Shown in pieces: positions 9,965 to 21,083 of a stretch of 64,000 nt of DNA. Origin of the DNA: Paludibacter sp. (GTDB lineage: Bacteria > Bacteroidota > Bacteroidia > Bacteroidales > Paludibacteraceae); NCBI GenBank assembly GCA_019163375.1, contig JAFLKK010000008.1, positions 310,001 to 374,000 on the forward strand, written 5' to 3'. The stretch's first letter is position 1. The number at the start of each line of letters is the position of its first letter. Both the position numbers and the translations under genes were made by a program. Under the pieces are notes generated by a model, which had not been told where the DNA came from, searched no databases, and saw nothing but the letters and a program-made list of their open reading frames with translations.

Positions 9965-11956
9965 ATGGAAAAAACAAAAAGTGGTATAAAAAGTAAAGTT
10001 ACAGCCGCCTCATTATTAGTTGCCCTGGGTATAATCTATGGCGACATTGGAACAAGTCCTTTGTATGCTTTGAGAGCAGTAATCGGACACAGAATGATTA
10101 ATATGGATTTGGTTTATGGCGGTGTATCCTGTATTTTCTGGACACTGGTATTCCAAACAACAATTAAGTACATTTGGCTTACACTCCGGGCCGACAATCA
10201 GGGTGAAGGGGGCATCTTTTCATTGTACGCACTGGTTGGGAAGTACAACAAAAAACTAGTATTGGTAGCCATATTAGGCGCCACCACCTTATTAGCCGAT
10301 GGTATTATCACCCCTCCCATTTCCGTAGCTTCGGCCATTGAAGGTTTAAATTTAGTGCAGGGATTAGAAAACGTCATAGTACCCGGAAATGACTTAACCA
10401 TTGGTATTGTAATAGCGATACTCTCCGTCCTGTTTTTCATTCAACGATTTGGAACAGAGGTAATCGGAAAATTTTTCGGTCCTATGATGGCTGTTTGGTT
10501 TAGCATGCTTTTGGTTTTCGGAGTTCACCAAATAGTTATTCACCCCGATGTTTTAAAATCACTTAACCCTTATTATGCCTATAATCTTCTTGCCAATTAC
10601 CCCAATGGCTTCTGGCTATTAGGTGCAGTATTTCTTTGTACCACAGGTGCCGAGGCTTTATATTCCGACCTTGGACACTGCGGAATTCGCAATATCAGAA
10701 TCACATGGATTTTTGTAAAGATAAGTTTAGTAACTTGTTATCTCGGTCAGGCGGCATGGCTCATGCATCTCGGTCAACCATTTTTGAACGGTCGCAATCC
10801 TTTTTTCGAAATCATTCCTCACTGGTTCCTATTGCCAAGTATTTTAATTGCAACTGCGGCAACTATTATAGCCTCTCAAGCGTTAATAAGTGGTAGTTAC
10901 ACGCTGATAAGCGAAGCCATGAACTTAAACTTCTGGCCACGTATCACCGTGCGCCAACCGACGGAAAGTAAAGGTCAGATATATATTCCAAGTGTAAATA
11001 CCATACTTTGGTTTGGATGTATTTTAATGATTTTATACTTCAAGGAAAGCTCACACATGGAAGCCGCCTATGGGTTCTCCATCTCCATTACCATGTTAAT
11101 GACAACCGTTCTTTTGAGTTATTTTCTAATATACAAATTGCAATGGAAAAAGATTTATATTGTATCCATTCTAATGATATTTAGCACTATAGAGATTGCA
11201 TTTTTTATAGCCAATGTGGCTAAAATCAAAGAACGCTGGATGTTCCTTTTCTTCGAATTATTCATATTTTTGGTAATGTATATTTGGTTTAAAGCACGTA
11301 GAATATCGAACAGTTTCACAAAATTCGTTGAAATCGGACAGTTTAGCAGCAAGCTCAAAGAGCTAAGCAATGACACTTCAATTCCAAAGTTCTCTACGCA
11401 TTTAATATATCTTACAAAAGCAAATAAACGTCACGAAATTGAAGAGAAGATCTTCAATTCAATTTTTGCAAAGAAACCAAAACGTGCTGATGTATATTGG
11501 TTTGTACACATTAATCGCACCGAACATCCTTACACATTAGATTATTCTGTGTCGGAATTAATTGAAGATAAGTTGATTAAAATTGATATAAATGTAGGAT
11601 TCAGGGTGCAACCTCGTACTGAATTGTATTTCAAAAAGATAGTTCAGGAACTTATCGCCAACAAAGAACTGAATTTACACACCAGAACAGATGCTGCCTG
11701 TAAGTATAATGATGAGCCGGATTTCAAATTTGTGGTCATCGAAAAATTCCTATCAGTCGAAAATGAATTTGGCCTGCGCGAAGGAATGTTACTTAAAGGA
11801 TACGTATACCTAAAACACATGGGACTAAGGGATATTCAGGCTTTTGGATTGGATAAAAATGATGTTGAGGTAGAGCATATTCCACTTATCTATCATCCGG
11901 TAAACAATATCGATTTACATAGAATTGACAGTAATTCAAACATGAAACTAAGTTAA
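9965..11956 (+). CDS. kup: Low-affinity potassium transporter Kup
   Basis: ALGIIYGDIGTSPLYALR, DNQGEGGIFSLYAL, LLADGIITPPISVASAIEGL; ORF 9941-11956, probable start 9965. Confidence 0.94.
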   Translation: MEKTKSGIKSKVTAASLLVALGIIYGDIGTSPLYALRAVIGHRMINMDLVYGGVSCIFWTLVFQTTIKYIWLTLRADNQGEGGIFSLYALVGKYNKKLVLVAILGATTLLADGIITPPISVASAIEGLNLVQGLENVIVPGNDLTIGIVIAILSVLFFIQRFGTEVIGKFFGPMMAVWFSMLLVFGVHQIVIHPDVLKSLNPYYAYNLLANYPNGFWLLGAVFLCTTGAEALYSDLGHCGIRNIRITWIFVKISLVTCYLGQAAWLMHLGQPFLNGRNPFFEIIPHWFLLPSILIATAATIIASQALISGSYTLISEAMNLNFWPRITVRQPTESKGQIYIPSVNTILWFGCILMILYFKESSHMEAAYGFSISITMLMTTVLLSYFLIYKLQWKKIYIVSILMIFSTIEIAFFIANVAKIKERWMFLFFELFIFLVMYIWFKARRISNSFTKFVEIGQFSSKLKELSNDTSIPKFSTHLIYLTKANKRHEIEEKIFNSIFAKKPKRADVYWFVHINRTEHPYTLDYSVSELIEDKLIKIDINVGFRVQPRTELYFKKIVQELIANKELNLHTRTDAACKYNDEPDFKFVVIEKFLSVENEFGLREGMLLKGYVYLKHMGLRDIQAFGLDKNDVEVEHIPLIYHPVNNIDLHRIDSNSNMKLS

Positions 11957-11967
11957 AAATAAACATT

Positions 11968-12930
11968 ATGAAACTAAAAATCAGAACTAAAGTTCTTCTT
12001 GGGATTCTATTTGTTTTTGTGGAATTTGTTATTATTGGCTCGCTGAGCATGTACTATATTTCCACCCTGAAATATGGCTCAGAACTATTGATCAAAAACA
12101 ATTACAGATCTGTTCAGTACGCCGAGAATATGATTCAATCGCTTGACGAAACCAACACTGCCGTTAACTCATTGTTTTTAAACAAACACTATCAATACGA
12201 CAAAGAATTGGTGGCCGGATCATTCGATAAATTTGAAAAAAATCTTCAATTAGAAGGTCAAAACATTACCGAATTAGGAGAAAAAGAATTGGTACAATCC
12301 ATCAAAGAGAAGTATGCCAGGTACAAATCACTGGTATTGGAACAAAATATAAAATCGATACCCGACAAGGTGAATTTTTACACCTTTAATATTTTGCCGC
12401 TCACCAATGAGCTCAAAGCACAGATATTCTCAGTTTCAACACTTAACATGCATTCTATTGTTCAGAAAAACGAGAAACTAAGTGAAATGGTGAGCCAAAT
12501 CTACAAAAATCTATCCATTCTACTTACGTTCTGTTTGCTGATTACAGCTTCGTTCCTGTTTAATTTTCCGAACTATATTGCAGGTCCAATTAAGCGAATT
12601 ACAGAGAACATAAAGGAAATGGTTAATAATAATTTTAGCAGTAGAATAAGAATATCGACAAACGATGAATTCAAGGAGTTATCAGAAGCAATCAATGATA
12701 TGGCAGAGAAGCTTGAAACGAACTACAAGCACGTGGAATTACAGCCAGCGGTAACGAGCGTTCCCGAGATAGATGAAAATGAGATTTTACAGAACATACA
12801 AGGCCTGCTGGAGTCAATCCGACCGGTTATTGAGTCCATTTCAAAAAACAGTGGCAACAAAACCCTGCTGCAACAATCGGAGCTTCTTAAAGAAATTGAA
12901 TACGAATTGTCGAAAGCAATTAAACCTTAA
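11968..12930 (+). CDS. Membrane sensor protein with periplasmic helical domain and HAMP, no kinase domain
   Basis: Two TM segments; HAMP IAGPIKRITENIKEMVNNNFSSRIRISTNDEFKELSEAINDMAEKLE; short helical tail. Confidence 0.8.
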   Translation: MKLKIRTKVLLGILFVFVEFVIIGSLSMYYISTLKYGSELLIKNNYRSVQYAENMIQSLDETNTAVNSLFLNKHYQYDKELVAGSFDKFEKNLQLEGQNITELGEKELVQSIKEKYARYKSLVLEQNIKSIPDKVNFYTFNILPLTNELKAQIFSVSTLNMHSIVQKNEKLSEMVSQIYKNLSILLTFCLLITASFLFNFPNYIAGPIKRITENIKEMVNNNFSSRIRISTNDEFKELSEAINDMAEKLETNYKHVELQPAVTSVPEIDENEILQNIQGLLESIRPVIESISKNSGNKTLLQQSELLKEIEYELSKAIKP

Positions 12931-12955
12931 ATAAATCAGGGACTTAAATAAAAAT

Positions 12956-12992
12956 GCGGAGGCCGGCTTGTGTTATACAAACCGGCCTCCGC
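12956..12992. terminator. Bidirectional hairpin terminator between convergent genes
   Basis: gcggaggccggcttg-tgttata-caaaccggcctccgc. Confidence 0.8.
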
Positions 12993-13013
12993 TATTATAT
13001 TGTCAACAGCCCT

Positions 13014-13322
13014 TTACGCTTCACCTCCACCAAAACCCATTGGTACCGGAGGAAGAAAACCATTATCAGCTATTTTTATCTTCCCATTTTGCTTTTCAAA
13101 CTTAGTAATATTTTCTTGTAATGCAAAAAGCAACCGTTTTGCATGTTCCGGCGTTAAGATAATCCGCGATTTCACATTAGCTTTGGGAGTACCCGGCATA
13201 ATACGAATAAAATCGACGACAAACTCGGATGTAGAATGCGATATAATGGCCAGATTAGAATAAATACCTTCGGCTATTTCTTCCGATAGTTCAATGTTTA
13301 ATTGATTGTCTTGAAGTTCCAT
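13014..13322 (-). CDS. DUF3467-like protein
   Basis: YSNLAIISHSTSEFVVDFIRIMPGTPKANVKSRIILTPEHAKRLLFALQENI. Confidence 0.85.
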   Translation of the reverse strand: MELQDNQLNIELSEEIAEGIYSNLAIISHSTSEFVVDFIRIMPGTPKANVKSRIILTPEHAKRLLFALQENITKFEKQNGKIKIADNGFLPPVPMGFGGGEA

Positions 13323-13415
13323 AAAGAATTAAATTAGAAGTTGTAAATCGTGTATTTCCTACAAAGTGTTGTATTGAAAAAATCCCGACAATCGTTAGAT
13401 TATCGGGATTTTCAG

Positions 13416-13498
13416 TGCGGCTGAAGGGACTCGAACCCCCACGCCTCTCGGCACCAGATCCTAAGTCTGGCGCGGCTACCAATTACGCCACAGCCGCA
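13416..13498 (-). tRNA. tRNA-Leu (anticodon UAG)
   Basis: Reverse complement TGCGGCT...AGCCGCA acceptor stem, CCAGA-CTTAGGA-TCTGG anticodon arm, long variable arm, GGTTCGAGTCC T-arm; terminator at 13382-13410. Confidence 0.95.
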
Positions 13499-13630
13499 TG
13501 CTGTGTAATTCGAGTGCAAAGATACTATCTTTTTTCGTATCCACAAGCACCGAGCGGTTTTTTTTCAATGTAAATATTGCATTTTTTTATTTCAGTACTT
13601 CCTGCTAATTTCAAATATACCCAACTTCAA

Positions 13631-14527
13631 TTATTGTCTCAATGTCTTATCTACTCTCACTTCCGGGCTTATCAACACAGTATCAAGCAATTCTAAATGC
13701 GATGCTCGTATCGGGTTGATGTCAATTCCACCGCGACGGGTATACATGGCAGCAACCATCAGTTTTTCGGGATTAAAAATAGCGGAGAAACGTTTGTATA
13801 TCATTTCTACTACTTCCTCATGAAAATGATTCTCTTTGCGGAACGAAACCAGATATTCCATGATAGAACCAAGCTCTATCTCCTGTTTGGTGGTCATTTC
13901 TACAAACAAATCGCCCCAGTCGGGCTGATTAGTTACTCTACAATTCGAGCGCAACAAATCGGTACTAAACGCATATGAATGTAAATCTTCCGTTTCTGTG
14001 CTCCGAAGTAATTCCGGCGACTCCGTAAAACGTTTAAATAAAATGAACTCTTGTGCTTCTAGCGGCACCAGATGAGAGAGATGGCGTTTTTGCAACTGAG
14101 GAAATGCCTGTTGAACAGCACTATCAGCGCCAAACAATGTTACGCGCGCCTCGGTCTCCAACAAGACGCTTAGATCTTTAGCGATTATTTCCGCCACCTT
14201 TTTCTCTGCTTGGGCAATCGTCTGTCCAAAACTATCCATATTGAAAGCATTGAGGTAAAGCTTCAGCGATTTCGATTCCACTAAATAGCGGCTATCTGCC
14301 GAATAAATCAATTTCATCACCCGCGAAACAGGTAAACCATTGTCGGTAAGAAACGAAAGTTCGTAACAATTCCATACGTCAAAACCTACAAAAGGTAGAT
14401 TTGTGTCGGAGATGCCGTATTGCTCTCTGTTTTCCGACCGGGGGATACGAAAAAGGAGTTGTGGATCGTAATGCTCAGGTGTGGAAGCTGTTTTTCCAAG
14501 AATAGTGTCGTTTATATTAAACTGCAT
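13631..14527 (-). CDS. queF: NADPH-dependent 7-cyano-7-deazaguanine reductase (long QueF form)
   Basis: Two-domain QueF length, FVGFDVWNCYELSFLTDNGLP, SNCRVTNQPDWGDLFVEM, HEEVVEMIYKRF. Confidence 0.93.
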   Translation of the reverse strand: MQFNINDTILGKTASTPEHYDPQLLFRIPRSENREQYGISDTNLPFVGFDVWNCYELSFLTDNGLPVSRVMKLIYSADSRYLVESKSLKLYLNAFNMDSFGQTIAQAEKKVAEIIAKDLSVLLETEARVTLFGADSAVQQAFPQLQKRHLSHLVPLEAQEFILFKRFTESPELLRSTETEDLHSYAFSTDLLRSNCRVTNQPDWGDLFVEMTTKQEIELGSIMEYLVSFRKENHFHEEVVEMIYKRFSAIFNPEKLMVAAMYTRRGGIDINPIRASHLELLDTVLISPEVRVDKTLRQ

Positions 14528-14592
14528 GCTGTTTTGTTTATGAAAAAAAAACTTTCCCGGAGTTCAACTCCGAAAAAGTTTTTTCTTAGAAT

Positions 14593-16386
14593 TTAAAATA
14601 TCGCATCAAATACCGGTCGGCATTTTTCTTCGAGCCAAATAACTTCATCGTCTGTTAGACTTGGTGAAAGTCTTCGAAGCACCTCCTCGTGATACTCATC
14701 AATCCACATTTCTTCGTCATCGGTCAGCATGGTAACATCAATCAACTCTCTATCAATTGGGAAAAGGGTCAATGTCTCAAACTTCAAAAATTGTCCAAAC
14801 TCCGTTTTCTGCGCAGGTACTACATGCACCAAATTTTCGATTCGAATTCCATATTCATTGGTTCTATACATTCCCGGTTCGTTCGAAAGCATCATACCGG
14901 GCTGTAAAACAGTAGGATTCTCATCCATACGAATGCTTTGAGGGCCTTCGTGAACGCAAAGAAAATGTCCAACACCGTGACCGGTTCCGTGTCCATAATT
15001 CAAGCCCAAATCCCACAATGCTTTTCGTGCTAAAATATCTAATTGACTACCACGCGTTCCTGCAGGGAATAAGGCTGTTGCCAATGCAATATGCCCTTTC
15101 AATACCAGTGTAAAGTCAACCTGCTGTTCATCAGTCGGTTTTCCTAACGCTATGGTACGGGTAATATCGGTGGTTCCATCTAAATATTGTCCACCAGAGT
15201 CGAGCAAGAGAATATTTTCAGCTTTAAGAGTCAATTCCGTTTCGGGCTGTGCATTGTAATGTACAATTGCCCCATGAGCAGCATATCCGGCTATAGTTCC
15301 AAAACTTTCGCCCATGAAATTTTCCTGTTCACAACGGAAGGCACATAGTTTCTCCGAAATCGATATTTCAGATAATTTACCACTTTCAAGATTGGCTTCC
15401 AACCACATAAAAAAGCGGGTCAACGCAACACCATCCTTCACCATCGCAGAACGTACACCAGCCATTTCTACCTCGTTTTTTACGCCTTTCAATTTAAAAA
15501 CGGGCGACATAGCATTACGAATAGCACATGTAGAGGGTATGGATTCAAACAAAGCCTGATTTAATTTTGAACCATCAACAAGAACTGATTCTGAAGACTT
15601 AAGCTGTTTTAAACGATCATAAATTGCATCGTAACTTTCAACGACAACTCCTTCATTTTTGAGATAAGAACTTGTTTCGGGCGTCAATTTTTCGGGAGCG
15701 ATAAACAAGGTTGCTTTATCATTTTCAATCAAAGCATAGGATATTACTACCGGATTATAATTTACATCGTTTCCACGAATATTAAACAACCATGCAATAT
15801 CATCCAATGCCGACATGACAAATACATTAGCATACGCTTTTTTAAGTTCGGCACGCACCAAAGCCAGTTTGTCAACAGTTGATTTTCCGGCATATTTTAC
15901 ATTAAAGGCGTAGAATGGATTCAGCGGTATAGTAGGTCGATCTGTCCAAACTTCACCGGGCAAGTCGATAGACAACAATTCCAAATCATTCATTTTCAAC
16001 TCATTTTTCATTGAAGCATAACTGTTCAACGAAAATACCTGAGGGTTCACCCCTACTTTCTCGCCCGCTTTCAGTTGAGTTGCCAACCAGGGCAAAATCT
16101 CCAGTGTTTCCGGTAAACCTTGTTTCATTAGTTCTATACCGGTACCTTCGAGTTGTTCGGCCGCGTGAAGAAAATAACGGGAATCGGTCCACAGCCCCGC
16201 TGCAGTAAGTGTTACAACCGCTGTTCCGGCAGAGCCGTCGAAACCCGATATCCATTCGCGTTCTTTCCAATAATCAGCAATATATTCGCTTGCATGTGGG
16301 TCAGTGCCAGGGATTATACAGGCAGACACACCATGTAGTACCATGGCCTGACGCAAGCTTGAGAGATGTTTTAGTATTTTTTCCAT
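14593..16386 (-). CDS. Xaa-Pro aminopeptidase (M24B family)
   Basis: DSGGQYLDGTTDITRT, GHGTGHGVGHFLCVHEGP, SNEPGMYRTNEYGIRIEN; ORF 14593-16458, probable start 16386. Confidence 0.94.
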   Translation of the reverse strand: MEKILKHLSSLRQAMVLHGVSACIIPGTDPHASEYIADYWKEREWISGFDGSAGTAVVTLTAAGLWTDSRYFLHAAEQLEGTGIELMKQGLPETLEILPWLATQLKAGEKVGVNPQVFSLNSYASMKNELKMNDLELLSIDLPGEVWTDRPTIPLNPFYAFNVKYAGKSTVDKLALVRAELKKAYANVFVMSALDDIAWLFNIRGNDVNYNPVVISYALIENDKATLFIAPEKLTPETSSYLKNEGVVVESYDAIYDRLKQLKSSESVLVDGSKLNQALFESIPSTCAIRNAMSPVFKLKGVKNEVEMAGVRSAMVKDGVALTRFFMWLEANLESGKLSEISISEKLCAFRCEQENFMGESFGTIAGYAAHGAIVHYNAQPETELTLKAENILLLDSGGQYLDGTTDITRTIALGKPTDEQQVDFTLVLKGHIALATALFPAGTRGSQLDILARKALWDLGLNYGHGTGHGVGHFLCVHEGPQSIRMDENPTVLQPGMMLSNEPGMYRTNEYGIRIENLVHVVPAQKTEFGQFLKFETLTLFPIDRELIDVTMLTDDEEMWIDEYHEEVLRRLSPSLTDDEVIWLEEKCRPVFDAIF

Positions 16387-16517
16387 TATATATAAAAAGT
16401 GAATAAATATGACATGCAAAGATAAAGATTTACATAATAATATCACAAAAAAATGCAATTTTATTCAGTAAAGAATTTTTTAGAGCGCTTAGATGTTGTT
16501 TCACTGTTTCATTTTTG

Positions 16518-16525
16518 TATCTTTG
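16518..16525 (+). promoter_or_regulatory. Bacteroidetes-type -7 element (TAnnTTTG) upstream of uvrA
   Basis: TATCTTTG, with TTG about 19 nt upstream. Confidence 0.5.
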
Positions 16526-16559
16526 CGAGTTCATTAATTACGAATCAGACATATTAGCT

Positions 16560-19406
16560 TTGACTAAAAATAACAACATACACCCACCCGAAACATCAGA
16601 AATGGTAGAGGTTATCGGAGCTCGGGTTCACAACCTAAAAAACATTGACGTTTCCATCCCACGTGATGCTTTGACCGTAATTACCGGTTTGAGCGGCAGT
16701 GGAAAATCGTCATTGGCTTTCGATACCATTTTTGCTGAAGGCCAGCGCCGTTATATCGAAACGTTTTCGGCCTATGCACGTAGCTTTTTAGGAACTATGG
16801 AGCGACCTGACGTCGACAAAATTACCGGCTTAAGCCCTGTTATCTCCATCGAGCAAAAAACTACTAACAAAAATCCACGCTCAACTGTTGGAACAACAAC
16901 TGAGATTTACGATTTTTTACGATTGCTTTATGCCCGGGCCGGCGAAGCATACTCCTATGTTACCGGCGAGAAAATGGTAAAATATTCCGAAGATCAAATT
17001 GTAGATTTGATTTTACAGGAGTATGAAGGCAAAAAAACATATCTGCTCGCACCGTTGGTTCGTGGCCGGAAAGGGCATTACAAAGAATTGTTTGAACAGG
17101 TACGCAAAAAAGGATATTTGCATGTACGTATTGATGGCGAAATACGCGAAGCTACGCACGGCTTAAAGCTAGATCGGTACAAGAACCATGATATTGAAGT
17201 GGTTATCGACAAACTGGAAGTGAGCGAAAAAGATCGCAAGCGTCTCAAGGAATCGATGCAAAAAGCCATGCAACAAGGTAATGGCATTGTTATGCTGCTG
17301 GAAAAAGATACGGATAACGCTCGCTTTTTCAGCAAAATGTTGATGTGCCCTACCAGTGGTATTTCGTACGACGAGCCAGCTCCTCACAATTTTTCGTTCA
17401 ACTCACCTCACGGGGCTTGTCCACGTTGTAAAGGACTTGGTTTTGTGAATGAGATTGACATGGACAAGATTGTTCCTGACAAAAAACTCAGCATCTATCA
17501 GGGTGGTATAGCACCGCTTGGAAAACATAAAAGCAGCACTATTTTCTGGCAAATTGAAGCCATTCTTGAAAAATATGAATGCACACTCAAATCGCCGATA
17601 GCCGACATTCCCGACGAAGCGATAGATGAAATAATGAATGGTACCGATGAACGATTACAAATAAAAAATCATTCGCTGGGTACCAATTACTTTTTGAATT
17701 ACGATGGCATTCTGAAATACATCGAAATGCAGGCCGATACAGGCGCATCGGCTACCGAGCAGAAATGGGCCAATCAATACTCTAAATCAATTGCCTGTCC
17801 CGAATGCAAGGGTGCTAAACTTCGCAAAGAATCTTTGCATTTCCGCATGCACGACAAAAATATAGCCGAATTGTCGGCTATGGACATTGTAGAATTGTCG
17901 AAATGGTTGGAAAATGTAGAGCAGTTTTTATCGGAGAAACAAAAAGCGATTGCAGTTGAAATTTTGAAAGAGATTCGCACCCGTTTGCAGTTCCTGCTTG
18001 ATGTCGGATTGACCTATCTGTCATTGAATCGCAGTTCTCAGTCGCTTTCGGGTGGTGAAAGTCAGCGTATTCGGTTGGCGACTCAAATCGGCTCGCAACT
18101 GGTTAACGTGCTCTACATTCTCGATGAGCCAAGTATCGGACTGCATCAGCGCGACAATCAACGTTTGATTCGCTCGCTGAAGCAACTGCGTGATACGGGT
18201 AACTCGGTGATAGTAGTTGAACACGATAAAGACATGATGATGGCTGCCGATTATGTGGTTGACCTTGGCCCTCATGCCGGACGACATGGTGGTGAGGTAG
18301 TGTTTGCAGGAACGCCACAAGAGATGCTAAAGGCTGACACACTGACTTCGGCCTATTTGAATGGAACAAAAACCATTGAAATTCCGGATAAAGTTCGTCC
18401 CGGAAACGGTTTGAGTCTGACCATAAAAGGTGCTAAAGGGAACAATCTAAAAAATATAAATGTTACTTTTCCACTAGGAAAAATGGTTTGTGTGACCGGT
18501 GTTTCGGGAAGTGGAAAATCGACTTTGATCAATGAAACTCTTCAACCCATACTGAGCCAGTATTTTTATCGTTCGCTGCAAGACCCATTGGAATACAAAA
18601 GTTTTGACGGAATAGATAATATCGACAAAGTGGTGGAAGTGGATCAGTCGCCTATCGGACGTACACCACGATCCAACCCGGCTACTTACACCGGCGTTTT
18701 TTCGGATATCCGTAACGTATTTGTAACTTTACCTGAGGCAAAAATACGTGGCTACAAACCCGGGCGTTTTTCGTTCAACACAGCGGGAGGTCGCTGCGAA
18801 GCATGTGGCGGAAATGGATATAAAACCATAGAAATGAATTTTTTGCCGGACGTTTACGTGCCTTGCGAGAGTTGCGATGGCAAACGGTACAACAAAGAGA
18901 CCCTGGAGGTACGTTTCAAAGGAAAATCAATAGCCGATGTGTTAGCAATGACCATCAATCAAGCTGTGGAATTTTTCGAAAATCAACCGTCAATTCTCAA
19001 CAAAATAAAGACCTTGCAAGACGTTGGATTGGGATATATCAAACTCGGACAGTCGAGCACAACACTGTCGGGCGGTGAAAGTCAACGTGTGAAACTAGCC
19101 ACCGAACTCTCAAAACGTGATACCGGCAAAACCTTGTATATTTTAGACGAACCCACCACCGGGCTGCATTTTGAAGATATCAGAGTGTTGTTAGGGGTGT
19201 TAAATCGGTTGGTGGACAAAGGTAACTCGGTGATTATCATTGAACATAATATGGACGTCATCAAAGTGGCCGATTATATTATCGACATTGGTCCTGAGGG
19301 TGGAAGTGCAGGTGGTCATGTTATCTGTACAGGTACTCCGCAAGAAGTTGCAAATCATAAAAAAAGTGAGACCGGAAAATTCTTAAAAATGGAGTTGAAT
19401 TCATAA
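16560..19406 (+). CDS. uvrA: Excinuclease ABC subunit A
   Basis: [41 protein letters not shown], zinc-finger [27 protein letters not shown]; starts TTG 16560 or ATG 16602 both possible. Confidence 0.96.
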   Translation: MTKNNNIHPPETSEMVEVIGARVHNLKNIDVSIPRDALTVITGLSGSGKSSLAFDTIFAEGQRRYIETFSAYARSFLGTMERPDVDKITGLSPVISIEQKTTNKNPRSTVGTTTEIYDFLRLLYARAGEAYSYVTGEKMVKYSEDQIVDLILQEYEGKKTYLLAPLVRGRKGHYKELFEQVRKKGYLHVRIDGEIREATHGLKLDRYKNHDIEVVIDKLEVSEKDRKRLKESMQKAMQQGNGIVMLLEKDTDNARFFSKMLMCPTSGISYDEPAPHNFSFNSPHGACPRCKGLGFVNEIDMDKIVPDKKLSIYQGGIAPLGKHKSSTIFWQIEAILEKYECTLKSPIADIPDEAIDEIMNGTDERLQIKNHSLGTNYFLNYDGILKYIEMQADTGASATEQKWANQYSKSIACPECKGAKLRKESLHFRMHDKNIAELSAMDIVELSKWLENVEQFLSEKQKAIAVEILKEIRTRLQFLLDVGLTYLSLNRSSQSLSGGESQRIRLATQIGSQLVNVLYILDEPSIGLHQRDNQRLIRSLKQLRDTGNSVIVVEHDKDMMMAADYVVDLGPHAGRHGGEVVFAGTPQEMLKADTLTSAYLNGTKTIEIPDKVRPGNGLSLTIKGAKGNNLKNINVTFPLGKMVCVTGVSGSGKSTLINETLQPILSQYFYRSLQDPLEYKSFDGIDNIDKVVEVDQSPIGRTPRSNPATYTGVFSDIRNVFVTLPEAKIRGYKPGRFSFNTAGGRCEACGGNGYKTIEMNFLPDVYVPCESCDGKRYNKETLEVRFKGKSIADVLAMTINQAVEFFENQPSILNKIKTLQDVGLGYIKLGQSSTTLSGGESQRVKLATELSKRDTGKTLYILDEPTTGLHFEDIRVLLGVLNRLVDKGNSVIIIEHNMDVIKVADYIIDIGPEGGSAGGHVICTGTPQEVANHKKSETGKFLKMELNS

Positions 19407-19513
19407 AGACCTGAATGAGGCGGTGAAACAGCATTGCATTTCGCTGACCATTTTCTGTATCTTTGAGATCTTTTTCAACTAATTATCAAACGCTAAATTC
19501 AACTTACAAACTT

Positions 19514-19723
19514 ATGCATCCAAAATTACAAACATTACTATTTGGACTAGGCGTATTTGTCGTATTCACAACTTTTGCAGTTGTGCTAAGGCAGCTTACA
19601 AGTATAACAGTTGAAAACCTTGAGTACTTTGGGCTTTTATCAAAAAGAGATATCTTTCTGGGATTAATTGTGGCTTTGGTGGTTACATTTAATCATGAAC
19701 GAAGAAAGAATTCGAAACGCTAA
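19514..19723 (+). CDS. Small membrane hypothetical protein
   Basis: Two predicted TM segments; preceded by TATCTTTG promoter-like motif at about 19457. Confidence 0.5.
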   Translation: MHPKLQTLLFGLGVFVVFTTFAVVLRQLTSITVENLEYFGLLSKRDIFLGLIVALVVTFNHERRKNSKR

Positions 19724-19768
19724 ACCATTTCATTCAATGGTCTTTATTAAAACTGGAATTGTACATTA

Positions 19769-21082
19769 ATGACTGAAATAATACACTATATTATCGGGTT
19801 TTTATTAGGGGAGCATATCTCGCCCGACATAATTAAACAAATAGGTTACACCGCCAATGAAAGCGAGTTTAGCAACTATAAACTTGTGATTGTGCCCTCT
19901 CATTTCTTTGATAAAGAAATATATGGTACGGAACAATCGCTACCGGCATTGCCATTAAAAATATGGGAAGAAACGCCCATTCTTTTTGGTCAGGCCAGTA
20001 CCGAAACTGTTGGAGAAACATTGGTATTGCATGCCGATTTGGTGGCAAGTACCTACTTTTTAATTTCGCGTTACGAGGAAATAGTGCGTAGGAATGTAAG
20101 AGATGAACATGGCCGGTTCAATGGCAAAGAATCATTGCCCTTCAGAGCTGGATTTATCGATTCACCCCTGGTTGAAGAATACGGGAAACTATTGCGCGAT
20201 CAGTTACGACTTGTTGGTTGTGATATTATTGAACCCCCTAAAACCATCAAAAAAGTTTATCTGACGCACGATTTAGATCAACTGGCACATTTCCGGAATA
20301 TCCGTGGCTTTTTAGGCGGATTGTTACGCGGCATCCGTTTACCGAAAGAAGGCAACAAGGCCATCAGAAGCTTTTTTGGAGGATTGAAATACGATCCTTG
20401 GTATACGTTTCCTTGGTTGTTCAACGTTGATAATTCAGCAAAACGGGCATTGGGAGCCGACAGGTGCGAATCGGTAGTGTTTATAAGAGCCGGTGGAGGT
20501 TTACGCAAGGAAGATCAACCCATCATGCTGTTTCACACCCCCGATTTTCAGACATTTATGAAGCATTGCAGGAAGAAAAATGTTGTTTTTGGACTTCATT
20601 CGAGCTACGAAGCCGGCATTACTCCTTCAAGAATCACAGACGAGAAGAAACATTTAGATAAAATTGCAAAGAAGCAATGCAGTTATAACCGCAGCCATTT
20701 TTTAAATACCCGCGAACCGGAAGATATGCAGGCATTAATCGATGCAGGGATAACGGACGATTTCACACTGGGATATGCGGGAGTAGCCGGATTCCGGTTA
20801 GGAACTTGCAGAGCAGTACGCTGGATAAATCCAACAACACAGCAACTTACACCGCTTACACTACATCCGCTGACCATAATGGACGGCAGCTTGACCGATA
20901 AAAGATACATGTTTTTGAATGCGCATGAAGCCTATGAATATTGTGTGCGATTGATAAATATGGTGGAAAACTGGAACGGTGAGTTGGTACTGCTTTGGCA
21001 CAACACATCGGTAGAGGACACTCCAAAATCGTATCACCGCAAGTTGTACAAAGATGTTATCGACCATTTGAAAACAAAATAA
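19769..21082 (+). CDS. Conserved protein, polysaccharide-deacetylase-like (DUF7033-like)
   Basis: VYLTHDLDQL, FGLHSSYEAG, LLWHNTSVED pattern; adjacent to glycosyltransferases. Confidence 0.6.
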   Translation: MTEIIHYIIGFLLGEHISPDIIKQIGYTANESEFSNYKLVIVPSHFFDKEIYGTEQSLPALPLKIWEETPILFGQASTETVGETLVLHADLVASTYFLISRYEEIVRRNVRDEHGRFNGKESLPFRAGFIDSPLVEEYGKLLRDQLRLVGCDIIEPPKTIKKVYLTHDLDQLAHFRNIRGFLGGLLRGIRLPKEGNKAIRSFFGGLKYDPWYTFPWLFNVDNSAKRALGADRCESVVFIRAGGGLRKEDQPIMLFHTPDFQTFMKHCRKKNVVFGLHSSYEAGITPSRITDEKKHLDKIAKKQCSYNRSHFLNTREPEDMQALIDAGITDDFTLGYAGVAGFRLGTCRAVRWINPTTQQLTPLTLHPLTIMDGSLTDKRYMFLNAHEAYEYCVRLINMVENWNGELVLLWHNTSVEDTPKSYHRKLYKDVIDHLKTK

Positions 21083-21083
21083 T

